A stretch of 64,000 bases of DNA from assembly GCF_019039255.1 (NCBI RefSeq), contig NZ_CP077062.1, positions 3,038,001 to 3,102,000 on the forward strand. Direction: 5' to 3'. Each line of letters begins with the position of its first letter. Positions within the stretch are counted from its first letter, which is position 1. The notes beneath the pieces are model-generated. The model worked only from the letters and a program-made list of their open reading frames with translations. It searched no databases and had not been told where the DNA came from. Positions 27,620 through 37,484 of the stretch are shown here, piece by piece. The stretch comes from Nocardioides panacis (GTDB lineage: Bacteria; Actinomycetota; Actinomycetes; Propionibacteriales; Nocardioidaceae). Position numbers and translations under genes: made by a program.

Positions 27620-28723
27620 TCAGCTCATCACGCCCAGCACGGCGTACGCCGGCTTGATCTGCTCGTCGATGATCGCGAGCCGCTCGTCGAACGGCAGGAA
27701 GGCGGACTTCATCGCGTTGATCGTGAACCAGCGCACGTCGTCCATGCCGTAGCCGAACGCGTCGACCAGCTTGGCCATCTCCTCGGTCATCGAGGTGCCG
27801 CTCATCAGCCGGTTGTCGGTGTTGACGGTCACCCGGAACCGCAGCTCGGTGAGCGTCCCGATCGGGTGCTCGGCGATCGAGGAGGCGGCGCCGGTCTGGA
27901 TGTTGGAGGACGGGCACATCTCCAGCGGGATGCGCTTGTCCCGCACGTAGGACGCGAGCCGGCCCAGGACCGGCGCTCCGTCGGGGCCGGTGTCCACGTC
28001 GTCGATGATCCGGACGCCGTGGCCGAGCCGGTCGGCGCCGCACCACTGGATCGCCTGCCAGATCGACGGCAGCCCGAACGCCTCGCCGGCGTGGATCGTG
28101 AAGTGCGCGTTCTCGCGCTGGAGGTACTCGAAGGCGTCGAGGTGCCGGGTGGGCGGGTAGCCCGCCTCGGCGCCGGCGATGTCGAAGCCCACGACGCCCT
28201 GGTCCCGGTAGGCGGTGGTGAGCTCGGCGATCTCCCGGCTGCGGGCCTGGTGCCGCATCGCGGTCAGCAGCTGGCGTACGACGATCGGCTGCCCGTCGCG
28301 CTGCGCCTCGTCCTGCCCCTCGACGAACCCGTCGCGCACCGCCTCGACGACCTGCTCCAGGGTGAGCCCCTCGGCCAGGTGCTGCTCGGGGGCGTAGCGG
28401 ATCTCGGCGTACACCACGCCGTCGGCGGCGAGGTCGAGGACGGCCTCGCGGGCCACCCGGCGCAGGTTGTCCCGGGTCTGCATCACCGCGACGGTGTGGT
28501 CGAACGTCTCGAGGTAGCGCTCGAGGGAGCCGGAGTCCGCGGAGTCGCGGAACCACTTCCCCAGGCTCTCGGCGTCCTGGACCGGCAGCTCGTGCCCGGC
28601 GCCGGGCGCCAGGTCGATGATCGTCTGCGGACGCAGCCCACCGTCGAGGTGGTCGTGGAGCAGGACCTTGGGCGCCCGGGCGAGCAGCTCGCGGGACGGG
28701 GTACGTTCGGTGCTCTCGGCCAT
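27620..28723 (-). CDS. add: Adenosine deaminase
   Basis: Deaminates adenosine and deoxyadenosine to (deoxy)inosine. 367 residues of the metal-dependent TIM-barrel class: HDHLDGG (two zinc His), FTIHAGEA (zinc His and catalytic Glu), RLGHGVRI (catalytic His), [15 protein letters not shown] (zinc Asp). All key residues are present. ATG 28721-28723 gives [10 protein letters not shown]; a TTGGAT 7 nt upstream is a weak -10. It feeds inosine to the purine nucleoside phosphorylase at 8283. Confidence 0.93.
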   Translation of the reverse strand: MAESTERTPSRELLARAPKVLLHDHLDGGLRPQTIIDLAPGAGHELPVQDAESLGKWFRDSADSGSLERYLETFDHTVAVMQTRDNLRRVAREAVLDLAADGVVYAEIRYAPEQHLAEGLTLEQVVEAVRDGFVEGQDEAQRDGQPIVVRQLLTAMRHQARSREIAELTTAYRDQGVVGFDIAGAEAGYPPTRHLDAFEYLQRENAHFTIHAGEAFGLPSIWQAIQWCGADRLGHGVRIIDDVDTGPDGAPVLGRLASYVRDKRIPLEMCPSSNIQTGAASSIAEHPIGTLTELRFRVTVNTDNRLMSGTSMTEEMAKLVDAFGYGMDDVRWFTINAMKSAFLPFDERLAIIDEQIKPAYAVLGVMS

Positions 28724-28771
28724 GGGGCACATCCAACCAGGCCGACCGACCATCAAGGAGTAGGGGCGAGC

Positions 28772-29224
28772 ATGCGGGTCTTCACGACGTTCGACGAGCT
28801 GTCCGGGGCGGTGGGCCAGGACCTCGGCACCACCGAGTGGTTCGAGGTCACCCAGGAGCGCGTCGACGCGTTCGCGGACGCGACCGGTGACCACCAGTGG
28901 ATCCACGTGGACGTCGAGAGGGCGAAGGACGGCCCGTTCAAGGGCACCATCGCGCACGGCTACCTCACCTTGTCGCTGATCCCGCAGTTCACCCCCGAGC
29001 TGTTCAGCCTCGAGACGCCGGGCGCCAAGCTGAACTACGGCGTCAACAAGGTGCGGTTCCCGAACCCCGTCAAGGTCGGCTCCCGGATCCGCGCGCAGGC
29101 CGAGATCGTCGACGTCAGCGACGTACCGGCGGGCAAGCAGCTGGTGACCCGCTACACGATCGAGATCGAGGGCGAGTCCAAGCCGGCCTGCGTCGCCGAG
29201 ACGGTCGTCCTGCTGCTCTCCTGA
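28772..29224 (+). CDS. MaoC-like (R)-specific enoyl-CoA hydratase
   Basis: 150-residue single hot-dog protein. The hydratase-2 signature is present: [14 protein letters not shown] (catalytic Asp and His) and [14 protein letters not shown], with [17 protein letters not shown] in the second half. It would hydrate trans-2-enoyl-CoA to (R)-3-hydroxyacyl-CoA in fatty-acid or polyhydroxyalkanoate metabolism. AAGGAG at 28755-28760. Divergent from add and convergent with deoA across a large hairpin. Confidence 0.85.
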   Translation: MRVFTTFDELSGAVGQDLGTTEWFEVTQERVDAFADATGDHQWIHVDVERAKDGPFKGTIAHGYLTLSLIPQFTPELFSLETPGAKLNYGVNKVRFPNPVKVGSRIRAQAEIVDVSDVPAGKQLVTRYTIEIEGESKPACVAETVVLLLS

Positions 29225-29313
29225 CCCGGCGCGTCTGGCGGCGCGGCACCCGCCCACCCGGCGCGTCTGGCGGCCGTCCTCGGACGAGAGGCCGCCAGAG
29301 GCGCCGGGTGGGC
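29224..29313. terminator. Bidirectional hairpin with three copies of a 19-bp element
   Basis: The element ACCCGGCGC(G/C)TCTGGCGGC occurs at 29224-29242 and 29256-29274 on the plus strand and inverted at 29291-29309. The second and third copies make a hairpin with 24-bp arms (29252-29275 and 29290-29313), one mismatch, 14-nt loop. It separates maoC and deoA, which converge here. Probably a two-way terminator. Confidence 0.7.
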
Positions 29314-29316
29314 GGG

Positions 29317-30615
<1,299 letters not shown>

Positions 30616-30637
30616 GGTGCTCCTCAGGTGTGGTGGG

Positions 30638-31802
30638 TCAGACGCCCACGGGGACGGAGGTGAAGCCGCGCAGCACGAACGTGCCCCGCGGCTCGGGAGT
30701 GCCGGCCAGGTCCAGGCCGGGGAGCTCGCGCAGCAGCAGGCCGAGCGACTCGACGAGCTCCATGCGGGCCAGCGGCGCACCCAGGCAGAAGTGCACGCCG
30801 GCGCCGAACGCCAGGTGCGGGTTGGGGTCCCGGTCGGGGCGGAAGGTGTCCGCGTCGGCGAAGACGGCCGGGTCGCGGTTGGCGGCACCGAGCAGCGCCG
30901 CGATCCTCTGCCCGGGCTCGACGGTGACGTCACCGACCCGGACCGGCTCGGTCGCGGTGCGCTCGAACAGCTGGAGCGCCGAGTCGTAGCGCAGCATCTC
31001 CTCCACGCAGGTCGGCACCTGCTCGGGGGCCGGCCGGGTCCCGGACCGGAGCATCGCGACGAGGCCGTTGCCGAACACGTTGACCGAGGCCTCGTGGCCG
31101 GCGTTGAGGAGCAGCACGGCCGACGCCACCACCTCGTCCTCGCTGAGCCCGCCCTCGCCGTCCTGGGCGGCGACGAGGTCGGAGACCAGGTCGCCGCGGG
31201 GCTCGGCGGCGCGGGCGCGGGCCAGCGCGCGGATCGTGTCCGCGAACTCCCCCCGCGGCGGTCACGGCGGCGTCGACGACGTCCTGGCCCGGCGCCACCT
31301 CGTACATCCGCACGATGGCCTGCGACCACGCCCGCAGCTGCGGCACCAGCCCGGTGGGCACGCCGAGCAGCTCGGCGATCACCAGGACGGGCAGCGGCTC
31401 GGCGTACTCCCCCACCACGTCGAACCCGGACCGGTCGACCTCGCGGAGCAGCTGCCCGGCGAGCTCGCGCACCCGGGGCCGGAGCCGCTCGACGTGGCCG
31501 CGGTTGAACGCCCCGACGACCAGCCGGCGCAGCCGGGTGTGGACGGGCGGCTCGTTCTCCATCATCTGGTTGCGGTGCAGCAGGTTGAACGGCTCGAGCG
31601 CGGCGGCCGGCTCGCGGTCGGTCCAGATCCGGCCGAGCCGGCGGTCCCGCAACACCGCGCTCGCACAAGCGTGGTCGAAGGTGAGGTACGTCGAGGACGG
31701 CTCGTGCCACGCCACGCCCCCGAGCCGGCGCTCCTCGGCGAACAACGGGTAGGGGTCGGCCACCACGTCGGCAGCCGTCAGGTCACACCGCGTCGAGCGC
31801 AT
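30638..31802 (-). CDS. Cytochrome P450 inside the nucleoside operon (frameshifted)
   Basis: Haem monooxygenase of about 387 residues (bacterial soluble class). C-helix and early motifs (HACASAVLRD, NEPPVHTRLRRLVVGAF), I-helix LLLNAGHEASVNVFGNG, ExxR in VEEMLRYDS, haem loop FGAGVHFCLGAPLARME (ligand Cys near 339). The frame breaks at the six-C run 31249-31254; five give TAAGEFADTIRALARAR. The start overlaps the last 20 bp of cdd and the stop is 22 bp before deoA, so it is in the operon. No ferredoxin or reductase gene adjoins. The substrate is unknown. Confidence 0.9.
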
Positions 31803-32190
31803 CGGGACCGAACGCGTCCGGGAGCACCTCGCTCATCGGGCGCACCCCCGAGACCGACAGCAGCAGCATCCCCGGCCCACCGTTCTCGAACAGCACCTGG
31901 CGACAGCGCCCGCACGGCATGATCACCTCGCCGTCCTTGTTCACGCAGACCGCGTGGGTGAGCCGGCCACCGCCGGTGGCGTGCATCGAGGAGACCATCC
32001 CGCACTCGGCGCACAGCCCGAGACCGTACGACGCGTTCTCGACGTTGCAGCCGACCACCAGGCGGCCGTCGTCGACCAGCCCGGCCGCACCGACCTGGTA
32101 GTCGGAGTAGGGCGCGTAGCCGCGGCGCATGATCGCGGTCGCCTCCTCGACGAGCCGCGGCCAGGGCTCCTCCTCGGGCGTCCCCGGCAC
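31783..32190 (-). CDS. cdd: Cytidine deaminase
   Basis: Deaminates (deoxy)cytidine to (deoxy)uridine. 135 residues, the tetrameric class. Substrate and zinc motifs: GRLVVGCNVENASYGLGLCA, CAECGM (zinc Cys and catalytic Glu) and MPCGRCRQVLFE (two zinc Cys). GTG start one base after the stop of the upstream permease. Its uridine and deoxyuridine products are substrates for the deoA product in the same operon. Confidence 0.95.
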   Translation of the reverse strand: MPGTPEEEPWPRLVEEATAIMRRGYAPYSDYQVGAAGLVDDGRLVVGCNVENASYGLGLCAECGMVSSMHATGGGRLTHAVCVNKDGEVIMPCGRCRQVLFENGGPGMLLLSVSGVRPMSEVLPDAFGPDALDAV

Positions 32191-32191
32191 G

Positions 32192-33448
32192 TCAGCCCGC
32201 CTCGCCGCGGCGGTACCTCAACCCGTCGGCGGCGGGCATCCGCAACCGTTGCGCCGAGAACGCGAGCACGAACAGGGTGGCGACGTACGGCGTCATCCGG
32301 GTGAAGTCGCCCGGCACCTCGTCGGTGGTGAAGAACCACAGCGCGAACAGCCCGGCGGCGACCACGGTGACGATGCCGGCGCGGCGGGCGCCCCTGCGGA
32401 GCTGGTAGATGCCGTAGGCGAGCAGCACGATCGCGATCACGATCAGCAGCGCGTGCACGGCGCCGCCGCCGGCCCGCAGCTGCAGGGCGTCGGTGTAGCC
32501 GAACAGCAGCGCGCCGAGGATCAGGCCGCCGGGTCGCCAGTTGCCGAAGATCATCGCCGCGAGACCGATGTAGCCGCGGCCGTTGGTGATGCCGTTCTGG
32601 TAGAGCCCGGCGCCGACCAGCACGATGAAGCCGCCGGCCAGGCCCGCGATGGCGCCGGAGACCAGCACCGCGATGATCTTGTAGCGGTAGACGTTGACGC
32701 CGAGGGTCTCCGCGGCGCTCGGGCTCTCGCCGCAGGAGCGCAGCCGCAGGCCGAAGGCCGTGCGCCAGAGGATGAAGTACGTCGCCACGATGAGCAGCAC
32801 CGCGACCACGGTGAGCGAGGACAGGTTGCGGGTCAGCGCACCGAGCACCGAGGCGAGGTCCGAGACCATGAACCAGTGCTTGTCCTCGACGGTCTTGGCC
32901 CAGTCCGCCACGGCGGGCAGGTCCAGGGACGCGGGGCCGTCGACCGGCGGGGACTGGGTCGGGCCGCCGCCCTGCAGCCCGGAGAACCACAGGTCCGCGA
33001 GGAACGCCGCGACGCCGACGGCCATGATGTTGATCGCGACGCCGGACACGATGTGGTCGACGCCGAAGATCACCGTGGCCAGCGCGTGCAGCGCGCCGCC
33101 GATCGCACCGAACGCCATGGCGGCGACGACGCCCTGCCAGGGGCCGTAGAACGTGCCGAAGTAGCCCGCGCCGATCGTGCCGAGGATCATCATGCCCTCG
33201 AGGCCGATGTTGACCACGCCGGCGCGTTCGGACCAGAGGCCGGCCAGGCCGGCCAGCGCGATCGGGATGAACGCGGAGATCGCCTCGCGCAGGGTGCCCG
33301 CGGAGTCGAGCTCGTTGCTGCCGGTGAGCACCCGGGCGAAGGAGACCAGCGCGAAGGCGACCACCAGCCAGGCCCACACCGGCACCTTGCGGCGCGGGGT
33401 GGACACCTCCGCGAGGCCCTGGGCGAGCGGCTCGTTGGCGACGGTCAT
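32192..33448 (-). CDS. ABC transporter permease, nucleoside uptake (second permease)
   Basis: 418 residues with about ten membrane helices of the BPD_transp_2 (LivHM-like) class: FIPIALAGLAGLWSERAGVV, NIGLEGMMILG, AINIMAVGVAAFLADLWF, LGVNVYRYKIIAVLVSGAIA. The SERAGVVNIGLEG motif is typical of the YufQ/NupC-type permease paired with a BMP lipoprotein. ATG overlaps the stop of the first permease by 4 bp; GGAGG at 8 nt. Confidence 0.9.
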   Translation of the reverse strand: MTVANEPLAQGLAEVSTPRRKVPVWAWLVVAFALVSFARVLTGSNELDSAGTLREAISAFIPIALAGLAGLWSERAGVVNIGLEGMMILGTIGAGYFGTFYGPWQGVVAAMAFGAIGGALHALATVIFGVDHIVSGVAINIMAVGVAAFLADLWFSGLQGGGPTQSPPVDGPASLDLPAVADWAKTVEDKHWFMVSDLASVLGALTRNLSSLTVVAVLLIVATYFILWRTAFGLRLRSCGESPSAAETLGVNVYRYKIIAVLVSGAIAGLAGGFIVLVGAGLYQNGITNGRGYIGLAAMIFGNWRPGGLILGALLFGYTDALQLRAGGGAVHALLIVIAIVLLAYGIYQLRRGARRAGIVTVVAAGLFALWFFTTDEVPGDFTRMTPYVATLFVLAFSAQRLRMPAADGLRYRRGEAG

Positions 33449-34533
33449 GCCGGGACCTCCGTCTTCGGTGCGGTCGGGGCGAGCTGTTCGGCCACGGTGC
33501 GCTGCTCCTGGGCCTTGGTGTAGCGCCGGACGATCTCGTAGGCGACCACCACGCTGAGCACGAGCACGCCCTGGGTGATCGAGACGATGTCGTTGGAGAC
33601 CCCCGCGTTGATCTCCAGCAGGCTGCTCTGCTCGACGAGGAACGCGAACAGCAGCGAGCCGAACGCGATGCCGACCGGGTTGTTGCGGCCGAGCAGGGCC
33701 ACCGCGATGCCGGCGAACCCAAGGCCGGACTGGAACGTGGTGCCGTAGGCGTGCGTGTCACCGAACAGCAGCGGCAGGCCCACGAGCGCGGCGATGCCTC
33801 CGGAGATGACCATCGAGATCACCACCATCCGGCGTACGTCGATCCCGCTGGCCACCGCGGCGGTCGCCGAGGCGCCGGTCGCGCGGAGCTCGAAGCCGAA
33901 CCGGGAGCGGTTCAGCAGCACGGCGTACCCGACCCCGGCGAGCAGCGCGATGACGGCCAGGCCGAGCACCTCGTTGGGGGCGCCGGGGACCAGCGGGAGG
34001 CCGGGCACCCAGGAGTCCTTGGGCAGCTGCTTGGTCTGGATGCTGTTGCCGACGATGCCGCCCCACTTGCGCAGCAGGTAGGCCGTCAGCGACACCGCGA
34101 TGGCGTTCAGCATGATCGTCGAGATCACCTCGGACACCCCGCGGGTGACCTTGAGGAGACCGGCGATGGCGGCCCAGGCCGCGCCGCTGACGATCGCGAT
34201 CAGGACCGCGACGAGCACGTTGAGCGGGCCGGGCAGCCAGCCCTGGCCGGCGAAGGCGGCAGCCGCGAAGACCGCGACGCGGTACTGCCCCTCGACACCG
34301 ATGTTGAACAGGTTCATCCGGAACCCGATCGCCGCGGCCAGCGCGGAGAGGTAGAGCACCGAGGAGTTGTTGATGATGTTGACGACGTTGCGGGGCGCCG
34401 GCACCGAGAAGATCGTGCTCATGAAGCCGGACACCGAGTTGCCGGCGAGCAGCAGGATCACGACGGTGATCAGCATCGCCATCACGATGGCCAGCACCGG
34501 CGCGGCCGCGCCGACGAGGATGCGCCTGAGCAT
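33445..34533 (-). CDS. ABC transporter permease, nucleoside uptake (first permease)
   Basis: 362 residues, eight or more membrane helices. Motifs FRMNLFNIGVEGQYRVAVFA, GAAWAAIAGLLKVTRGVSEV, NAIAVSLTAYLLRKWGG and ASGIDVRRMVVISMVISGG mark the YufP/NupB-type partner permease. Start overlaps the ATPase stop by one base (TGATG) with AAGGAGG at 7 nt, so translation is coupled. Confidence 0.9.
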   Translation of the reverse strand: MLRRILVGAAAPVLAIVMAMLITVVILLLAGNSVSGFMSTIFSVPAPRNVVNIINNSSVLYLSALAAAIGFRMNLFNIGVEGQYRVAVFAAAAFAGQGWLPGPLNVLVAVLIAIVSGAAWAAIAGLLKVTRGVSEVISTIMLNAIAVSLTAYLLRKWGGIVGNSIQTKQLPKDSWVPGLPLVPGAPNEVLGLAVIALLAGVGYAVLLNRSRFGFELRATGASATAAVASGIDVRRMVVISMVISGGIAALVGLPLLFGDTHAYGTTFQSGLGFAGIAVALLGRNNPVGIAFGSLLFAFLVEQSSLLEINAGVSNDIVSITQGVLVLSVVVAYEIVRRYTKAQEQRTVAEQLAPTAPKTEVPA

Positions 34534-36137
34534 CAGTGGTCCTCCTTGCTCTCGGAGCGGCCGGACCGGGCGTCGTCCGCACCGGTCATCGCCGACCCGA
34601 GCTCCTGCGGGGTCACGTCCCGCGGGTCGAAGTCACCGACGAAGCGACCCCGCAGGATCACCTTGATCGAGTCGGACAGGCCGATCAGCTCGTCGAGGTC
34701 GGCCGAGATCAGCAGCACGGCCAGGCCCTGGCGGCGCGCCGCACGGATGTGGTCCCAGATCGCGGCCTGGGCCCCGACGTCGACGCCCCGGGTCGGGTGC
34801 GAGGCGACCAGCAGGACCGGGTCGCCGCTCATCTCGCGGCCGACGATGAACTTCTGCTGGTTGCCGCCGGACAGCGCGTGCGCGGTGGTCTCGATCGACG
34901 GGGTCCGCACGTCGTAGGCGTCGACGATCCGCTGCGCGTCCGTGCGGGCGCCGGCGCGGTCGATCCAGGCGCCCTTCACCGACGGCTCGCGGGTCTGGTG
35001 GCCGAGGATCCGGTTCTCCCACAGCGGTGAGTCCAGCAGCAGCCCGTGCCGGTGCCGGTCCTCGGGGATGTAGCCGATCCACTCGCGGCGCTTCTTCGTC
35101 GACCAGTCGGAGATGTCGGTGTCGGCGAGCTCGACCCGGCCGGTGGTCGGCTTGCGCATCCCGATCACCACCTCGGTCAGCTCCGTCTGGCCGTTGCCCT
35201 CGACGCCGGCGATGCCCAGCACCTCGCCGCGGTGGATCGTCAGCGACACGTCGGTGAGCAGCCGGCGGCCGGCCGCGTCGGTGAGCGTGACGTCGACGAG
35301 CTCGAGCATCTCCTCGTCGGTGACCGTGGACTCCTCGGTGTTCGGGGAGGGCAGCTCCGAGCCGACCATCAGCTCGGCGAGCTTGCGCGAGGTCACGTCG
35401 GCCGGGCGTACGGCGGCCACGGTGGTGCCGCGACGCACGACCGTGATGTCGTCGGCGACGGCGAGCACCTCGTCGAGCTTGTGGGAGATGAAGATGAGGG
35501 TGTGCCCCTCCCTCTTCAGGTCGCGGAGGTTCGCGAACAGCGCGTCGACCTCCTGCGGGACCAGCACGGCGGTCGGCTCGTCGAGGATGATCACCTGGGC
35601 GCCGCGGTAGAGCACCTTGAGGATCTCCACGCGCTGCCGCTCGCCGACCCCGAGGCCCTCGACGAGCTCGTCGGGGTCGAGCCCGAAGCCGTAGACCCGC
35701 GAGATCTCCTCGACCTTCGAGCGGGCCTTGTCGCCGATGCCGTGGAGCTTCTCCGCGCCGAGCACGACGTTCTCGAGCACGGTGAGGTTGTCCGCGAGCA
35801 TGAAGTGCTGGAACACCATGCCGATGCCGAGCTTGATGGCGTCGGCCGGCGAGCTCATCGTCACCGGCGTGCCGTCGACCTCGATCGTGCCGTCGTCGGG
35901 CTTCTGGACGCCGTACAGGATCTTCATCAGCGTCGACTTGCCGGCGCCGTTCTCCCCCACGATCGCGTGCACCGTGGCGGCGCGGACGTCGATGTCGATG
36001 TCGTGGTTGGCGATGACGCCGGGGAACCGCTTCCCGATGCCGCGCAGCCGAACGGCGACCTTCTCGGTGCTCCCGGCGCGGTCGGTGCTGGGTGTCGTGG
36101 TGACAGAACCACTGCCTGACGAAGAGATGGCACACAC
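34533..36137 (-). CDS. ABC transporter ATP-binding protein, nucleoside uptake
   Basis: Two fused nucleotide-binding domains in about 534 residues. First: Walker A GENGAGKSTL, signature GLGVGERQRVEILKVL, Walker B VIILDEPTAVL. Second: degenerate Walker A GVEGNGQTEL and signature LSGGNQQK, with VASHPTRGVDVGA in place of a normal Walker B. That asymmetry is standard for the YufO/NupA and sugar-uptake subfamily. The start is uncertain: GTG 36135-36137 is preferred because the in-frame GTG at 36170 lies inside a stable hairpin. Confidence 0.9.
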   Translation of the reverse strand: MCAISSSGSGSVTTTPSTDRAGSTEKVAVRLRGIGKRFPGVIANHDIDIDVRAATVHAIVGENGAGKSTLMKILYGVQKPDDGTIEVDGTPVTMSSPADAIKLGIGMVFQHFMLADNLTVLENVVLGAEKLHGIGDKARSKVEEISRVYGFGLDPDELVEGLGVGERQRVEILKVLYRGAQVIILDEPTAVLVPQEVDALFANLRDLKREGHTLIFISHKLDEVLAVADDITVVRRGTTVAAVRPADVTSRKLAELMVGSELPSPNTEESTVTDEEMLELVDVTLTDAAGRRLLTDVSLTIHRGEVLGIAGVEGNGQTELTEVVIGMRKPTTGRVELADTDISDWSTKKRREWIGYIPEDRHRHGLLLDSPLWENRILGHQTREPSVKGAWIDRAGARTDAQRIVDAYDVRTPSIETTAHALSGGNQQKFIVGREMSGDPVLLVASHPTRGVDVGAQAAIWDHIRAARRQGLAVLLISADLDELIGLSDSIKVILRGRFVGDFDPRDVTPQELGSAMTGADDARSGRSESKEDH

Positions 36138-36165
36138 TCCCGGATGGTGAGGTTCGGCTGGACGC

Positions 36166-36214
36166 GCCACGGGCTCGGACGGAACGCTACCGCGTCCTGT
36201 TCCGAGCCCGTGGC
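36166..36214 (-). terminator. Strong hairpin between the BMP lipoprotein gene and its ABC genes
   Basis: GCCACGGGCTCGGA (36166-36179) pairs perfectly with TCCGAGCCCGTGGC (36201-36214): 14-bp stem, 21-nt loop, 32 bp past the BMP stop and 29 bp before the ATPase start. Probably partial termination or mRNA protection, giving more binding protein than transporter. Confidence 0.6.
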
Positions 36215-36245
36215 CCAGTGATGCTCCCGTGCGAACGGGGGTCGA

Positions 36246-37307
36246 TCAGAGGGTGTTGGGAACCTTGATCTCGCCGGAGACGATCTTCTCCTTGTAGGAG
36301 TCGATCTGGTCCTTGATGTCGTCGATCTGGCCGCCACTGGTGGCGTAGCCGACACCGTCGCGCTTGAGGTCGTAGACGTCGAAGCCGGCCTTGGTGGTGC
36401 CGTCCTTGAAGGCCTTGGCGAAGTCGTAGACCGCGACGTCGACGCGCTTGAGCGCCGAGGTCAGGATGTGCGACTGCTGGTCCTTGGGGGCGGTGAGGTA
36501 CTGGTCGGAGTCCACGCCGATGGCGAGCTTGTCCTCGGCCGCGGCCGCCTCGAAGACGCCGTTGCCGGACAGGCCGGACGCGTGGAAGACGATGTCAGCA
36601 CCGTTGTCGTAGAGCGCCGTCGCGGCTGTCTTGCCACCCGGCGGGTTGGCGAAGGCCTTCTGGTCGGCCTGGTCGGAGAGCCACTTCATCTCGACGGTGG
36701 CCTTCGGGTTCACGGCCTTGACGCCCGCCTGGTAGCCGGCGGCGAACGGGTCGATGATCGGACCCTTGACGCCACCCACGAAGCCGACCTTGTTCGTCTT
36801 GGTCTTCAGGCCGGCGGCGACACCGACCAGGAACGAGCCCTGCTCGGGGGAGAAGGCCAGGTTGGTGACGTTGTCACCCTCGGCCGCACCGTCCACGATC
36901 GCGAACTTCAGCTTCGGGTACTCCTTGGCGACCGTGGTCACCATCGGGGTGTAGACGAAGCCGACCGCGATGATCGGGTCGTAGCCCGCGTCCGCGAGGG
37001 TGCGCAGGCGCTCCTCCTTGGCGGAGTCCGGCTCGTCAGGAGCCGCCTCGGACTCCTTGCAGGTCGCGTCGAGGTCCTCGCTGGCCTTCTTGGTGCCGGC
37101 CGCGGCCAGGTCGTTGAACGACTTGTCGCCCCGCCCGCCGATGTCGTAGGCCAGGCCGATCTTCGGGCCGCTGCCGCCGGACGCGCAGAGGCCGCCCTTG
37201 TCGGAGCTGCCGCTGGCCGAGCTCGTCTGTGTGTCCTTCTTGGCACAACCGGTCACCGCGAGCGCCATGACAGCGGTGACAGCTGCAATCTTGGTCAGCC
37301 GACGCAA
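36246..37307 (-). CDS. BMP-family substrate-binding lipoprotein, nucleoside uptake
   Basis: Extracellular binding protein, about 353 residues. Lipobox LAVTGC after a hydrophobic stretch (LTKIAAVTAVMALAVTG), so lipid-anchored. Mature part has the BMP landmarks GLAYDIGGRGDKSFNDLA, DPIIAVGFVYTPMV, GFVGGVKGPIIDPFAAGYQAG and GADIVFHASGLSGNG. PnrA/BmpA-type proteins bind purine nucleosides; with cdd and deoA in the operon, nucleosides are the likely ligand. Start assigned to TTG 37305-37307 since AAGGAGG lies 4 nt upstream and no ATG or GTG is placed as well. Confidence 0.9.
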   Translation of the reverse strand: MRRLTKIAAVTAVMALAVTGCAKKDTQTSSASGSSDKGGLCASGGSGPKIGLAYDIGGRGDKSFNDLAAAGTKKASEDLDATCKESEAAPDEPDSAKEERLRTLADAGYDPIIAVGFVYTPMVTTVAKEYPKLKFAIVDGAAEGDNVTNLAFSPEQGSFLVGVAAGLKTKTNKVGFVGGVKGPIIDPFAAGYQAGVKAVNPKATVEMKWLSDQADQKAFANPPGGKTAATALYDNGADIVFHASGLSGNGVFEAAAAEDKLAIGVDSDQYLTAPKDQQSHILTSALKRVDVAVYDFAKAFKDGTTKAGFDVYDLKRDGVGYATSGGQIDDIKDQIDSYKEKIVSGEIKVPNTL

Positions 37308-37355
37308 GATGCCTCCTTGTTTTGTGCGCCACCTGTCAGGCGCAAACCAGGCCAC

Positions 37356-37361
37356 ACCCTA
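37356..37361 (-). promoter_or_regulatory. Candidate -10 of the nucleoside operon
   Basis: TAGGGT on the minus strand, about 49 bp before the TTG start. No clear -35. Confidence 0.3.
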
Positions 37362-37410
37362 ATGCCCGGAACCGGTCCGGGAGCCCGCTCACGGGACGCC
37401 GCACGAAGTT

Positions 37411-37427
37411 GTTACCAGTTCGGTAGC
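37411..37427. promoter_or_regulatory. Imperfect palindrome upstream of the nucleoside operon
   Basis: GTTACC, AGTTC, GGTAGC: six-base arms with one mismatch, about 50 bp upstream of the candidate -10. Possible regulator site. Confidence 0.25.
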
Positions 37428-37484
37428 AAGCGCGGGTTTCGGAAGAGCCGCGGAGGGTCACGGGCAGTGCCCGGCCGGTCCCCG

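Noticed and set aside
30638-31802. Biosynthetic gene cluster around the P450
   Set aside because: Neighbours are ordinary nucleoside-salvage genes; no synthase, tailoring or resistance genes.
32129-33523. Long plus-strand open frame over the nucleoside permease genes
   Set aside because: Mirror of the real permease; low-complexity and full of His, Arg and Gly, as expected from antisense of a high-GC gene.
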